From Mailhella massiliensis (GTDB lineage: Bacteria; Desulfobacterota; Desulfovibrionia; Desulfovibrionales; Desulfovibrionaceae), in the NCBI RefSeq assembly GCF_900155525.1, contig NZ_LT706952.1, positions 816,406-880,405 on the forward strand: a DNA stretch of 64,000 nucleotides. The letters run 5' to 3'. This document shows positions 61,877 to 64,000 of the stretch, piece by piece; position 1 is the stretch's first letter; each line of letters starts with the position of its first letter. The notes under the pieces are model-generated. The model searched no databases. It saw only the letters and a program-made list of their open reading frames with translations, and was not told the DNA's origin. The translations under genes were made by a program, and so were the position numbers.

Positions 61877-62599
61877 ATGGCTCGTGTAACATTTGTCGTT
61901 GACGGCGAATTCATGCGCAAGCGCATCATTTCGCTCAAGGCTTTCTATTTCGACGGGCAGGGCATACGCCGCCACTGCCTTTCCCACCTCGCCCCCGGGG
62001 AAACCGTGGGCCGCATTCTCTTTTACGACGCCCTGCCCTTCACCGGCAAAGGCGAACATCCCCTGAGCGGTCCCATGGACTTTTCCCAGACGCCGCTCAT
62101 CGCGCGCAAGCAGCAGTTCCTGCAGTCGCTGCGCGTGACGCCCGAAATCACCCTGCGTCTCGGCCGTTCCGCCTGGCAGGCCGGACAGTGGCAGCTTGAC
62201 GCCAACCGCCTCGGCGAACTCATGGCCGGGGAAATCAGCGTGAACGACATCGAGGCGGGCGACATCTACCCCGACATCCGCCAGAAGGGCGTGGACATGC
62301 TCCTCGGTCTGGACATCGCGGCCATCGCCTACAAGAAGCAGACGGACAGGCTCGTCATCGTGGCCAACGACGCGGACTATGTTCCCGCCGTGAAGCTGGC
62401 CCGCGAAGAAGGCATCAAGGTGGTGCTCGATCCTCTGTGGACGCGCGCGGCGGAAGATCTGCGCGAACATGTGGACTATGTGTGCAACAAGCTGCCCCGG
62501 CCGCAGCACGCCAACTACCCGCACGGCATCCACATTTTCGACGACCCCAAGGAATACAATCCCTGCCCCGTTCAGGAAGAACATACGGAAGAAGAATAA
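61877..62599 (+). CDS. NYN-domain (PIN-like) putative RNase
   Basis: A 240-residue protein. The start VTFVVDGEFMRKR, the central QKGVDMLLGLDIAAIA and the LVIVANDADYVPAVKLARE stretch carry the acidic residues of the NYN fold, related to LabA/Limkain nucleases. It ends in a Glu-rich tail. AAGG precedes the ATG. Probable single-strand nuclease acting on RNA; target unknown. Confidence 0.85.
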   Translation: MARVTFVVDGEFMRKRIISLKAFYFDGQGIRRHCLSHLAPGETVGRILFYDALPFTGKGEHPLSGPMDFSQTPLIARKQQFLQSLRVTPEITLRLGRSAWQAGQWQLDANRLGELMAGEISVNDIEAGDIYPDIRQKGVDMLLGLDIAAIAYKKQTDRLVIVANDADYVPAVKLAREEGIKVVLDPLWTRAAEDLREHVDYVCNKLPRPQHANYPHGIHIFDDPKEYNPCPVQEEHTEEE

Positions 62600-62605
62600 G
62601 CTGCC

Positions 62606-62635
62606 AGGCCTGCCCGTTCGGGCAGGCCTTTTTTG
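62606..62635 (+). terminator. Terminator after the NYN gene
   Basis: AGGCCTGCCCG (62606-62616) and CGGGCAGGCCT (62619-62629) then a T-run. Confidence 0.88.
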
Positions 62636-62662
62636 TTTCAACTTCCGGGAAAGGAGGACGGC

Positions 62663-64000
62663 ATGTGCGGCATTTTCGGCATCGTCGGTCATGAGGACGC
62701 GGCGAGACTCACCTACTTCGGGCTGTATGCGCTTCAGCACCGCGGGCAGGAAAGCGCGGGCATAGTCTCGTGGAACGGCAGGGAAGGTTCCTGCCATCTG
62801 CATTCGGGCATGGGGCTCGTGCCCGACGTCTTCCATGAGGAAGACCTGAAGCACCTCGACGGTGAAACGGCCATAGGCCATGTGCGCTATTCCACCACGG
62901 GCAAGCCGCAGCCGCGCAACGCGCAGCCGCTGCTCGTGCGGGTGAGAAACGGCGTGCAGCTTGCTCTTGCCCACAACGGCAACCTCACCAATGCCGCCGA
63001 GCTGCGCCGGGAGCTGGAAAACGACGGCTGCATTTTCCAGACCACCATCGACAGCGAAATCTTCGTGCATCTCATCGCCCGCGCCCTTTCCACGCGCACG
63101 CTGGAAGAAGCCGTCATCGAGGCCTGCAGCAAGGTGGAGGGAGCCTACAGTCTGCTCATTCTGAGCGAAGGCGTCATCTACGCTTTGCGCGACCCGCACG
63201 GTTTCCACCCCCTGAGCATGGCGAGAATGGGCGATTCCTGGGTCTTCGCCTCGGAAAGCTGCGCCTTCGATCTTCTGGAAGCCGATTATGTGCGCGAGGT
63301 GGAACCCGGGGAAATGGTCGTGGCCGAACAGGGCTATCCCACCTGCCGGAGCGTGCGCTTCTGCCGCGGGGAAAAGCCGGTACGTCAGTGCATTTTCGAG
63401 CTCGTCTACTTTGCCCGGCCCGATTCGCGCATTTTCGGTGAAGACGTGTACCAGTGCCGCAAGTGCATGGGGCGCAATCTCATCCGCGAATCCATGGCCG
63501 ATGCGGAATGCGTGGTGCCCTTCCCGGATTCGGGCATCTACGCCGCTCTCGGCGTGGCGCAGGAAGCGGGCGTGCCCTATGAACACGCGCTCATCCGCAA
63601 CCACTATGTGGGCCGTACCTTCATCCAGCCTTCCCAGAGTATGCGCCAGTTCAGCGTGCGGGTGAAAATCAATCCCGTGCGCTCCATGATAGAGAAGAAA
63701 AGCCTCTATGTGGTGGACGATTCCATCGTGCGCGGCACCACCATCCGCACGCGCGTGGCCAAGCTGCGCGAACTCGGGGCAAGGGCCGTGCATTTTCGCG
63801 TGAGCAGCCCGCCCATCAAGTATCCCTGCTTCTACGGCATCGACTTCCCCTCCCCGAACGATCTCATCGCCACAAAGTATTCCCCGGAGCAGATCTGCGC
63901 CATGCTCGGCCTCGATTCGCTGCATTATCTTACGAAGGAAGGCCTTCTCGCCTCCGTTTCCCAGCCGGACAGATACTGCACGGCCTGCTTCAGCGGCGAA
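62663..64000 (+). CDS. purF: Amidophosphoribosyltransferase (partial, runs off window)
   Basis: 446 codons are present and no stop is reached. The N-terminal nucleophile cysteine follows Met directly (CGIFGIVG), then LQHRGQESAGI and IGHVRYSTTG of the glutaminase half. The transferase half shows the PRPP loop YVVDDSIVRGTT. YQCRKCMG and the late CTAC suggest the 4Fe-4S cysteines of the Bacillus-type enzyme. It makes phosphoribosylamine, the first step of purine synthesis. ATG follows AAGGAGG. Confidence 0.95.
   Translation, partial: MCGIFGIVGHEDAARLTYFGLYALQHRGQESAGIVSWNGREGSCHLHSGMGLVPDVFHEEDLKHLDGETAIGHVRYSTTGKPQPRNAQPLLVRVRNGVQLALAHNGNLTNAAELRRELENDGCIFQTTIDSEIFVHLIARALSTRTLEEAVIEACSKVEGAYSLLILSEGVIYALRDPHGFHPLSMARMGDSWVFASESCAFDLLEADYVREVEPGEMVVAEQGYPTCRSVRFCRGEKPVRQCIFELVYFARPDSRIFGEDVYQCRKCMGRNLIRESMADAECVVPFPDSGIYAALGVAQEAGVPYEHALIRNHYVGRTFIQPSQSMRQFSVRVKINPVRSMIEKKSLYVVDDSIVRGTTIRTRVAKLRELGARAVHFRVSSPPIKYPCFYGIDFPSPNDLIATKYSPEQICAMLGLDSLHYLTKEGLLASVSQPDRYCTACFSGE

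Noticed and set aside
1..64000. CRISPR arrays, rRNA operons, integrase or phage structural genes
   Set aside because: Looked for regularly spaced repeats, rRNA signatures and phage motifs; none seen.

Overview
The window looks like a chromosome segment of a GC-rich Gram-negative sulfate reducer of the Desulfovibrio / Desulfovibrionaceae type. The indicators are a DsrMK-like membrane redox pair, a CobA-HemD (siroheme precursor) fusion, a Desulfovibrio-style trimeric porin, an LpxB gene for lipid A, and the archaeal-type ADH synthase / dehydroquinate synthase II entry into aromatic biosynthesis. The species cannot be named from the sequence alone. A SopB/IpgD-like type III effector with its chaperone suggests a host-associated lineage.

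Layout: 0-4 kb, TauE/SafE transporter and the DsrK/DsrM-like pair (minus). 4.4-9.3 kb, cobA-hemD, purN, a small secreted protein, a gate-domain membrane protein and lpxB (plus). 9.5-11.9 kb, an SDR dehydrogenase with a broken gene remnant in front of it, an AT-rich gap, and RlpA (minus). 12.3-22.9 kb, a very large uncharacterised membrane protein, trmL, a 29-residue membrane peptide, a PHP phosphatase, htpX, an Rsm22-like methyltransferase, a membrane glutaredoxin overlapping an FTR catalytic subunit, and a periplasmic histidine phosphatase.

22.9-38.8 kb is the aromatic amino acid block. The trp operon (trpL-E-GD-C-F-B-A) runs on the minus strand. The aromatic operon (two ADH synthase paralogues, DHQ synthase II, pheA, aroA, tyrA, aroC, aroK, aroE) runs divergently on the plus strand. 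Transcription of this block appears to be controlled by attenuation: a WWW leader peptide precedes trpE, and each ADH synthase gene has its own Phe/Tyr-rich leader peptide followed by a terminator. The two aromatic attenuators resemble each other and look duplicated together with their genes.

38.9-43.4 kb holds a flavodoxin with a structured leader, a non-coding stretch of over 1 kb packed with hairpins, an AlaX-type editing protein and a porin. 43.8-53.8 kb looks accessory: a GNAT, the effector and chaperone, an AT-rich MFS transporter, a large autotransporter, a gene-poor stretch and an IS200/IS605-type element, ending beside tRNA-Glu. 54-64 kb returns to housekeeping genes: hflX, IMP cyclohydrolase, a hypothetical, gdhA, ddl, an HD hydrolase, dut, a NYN protein, and purF cut by the window end.
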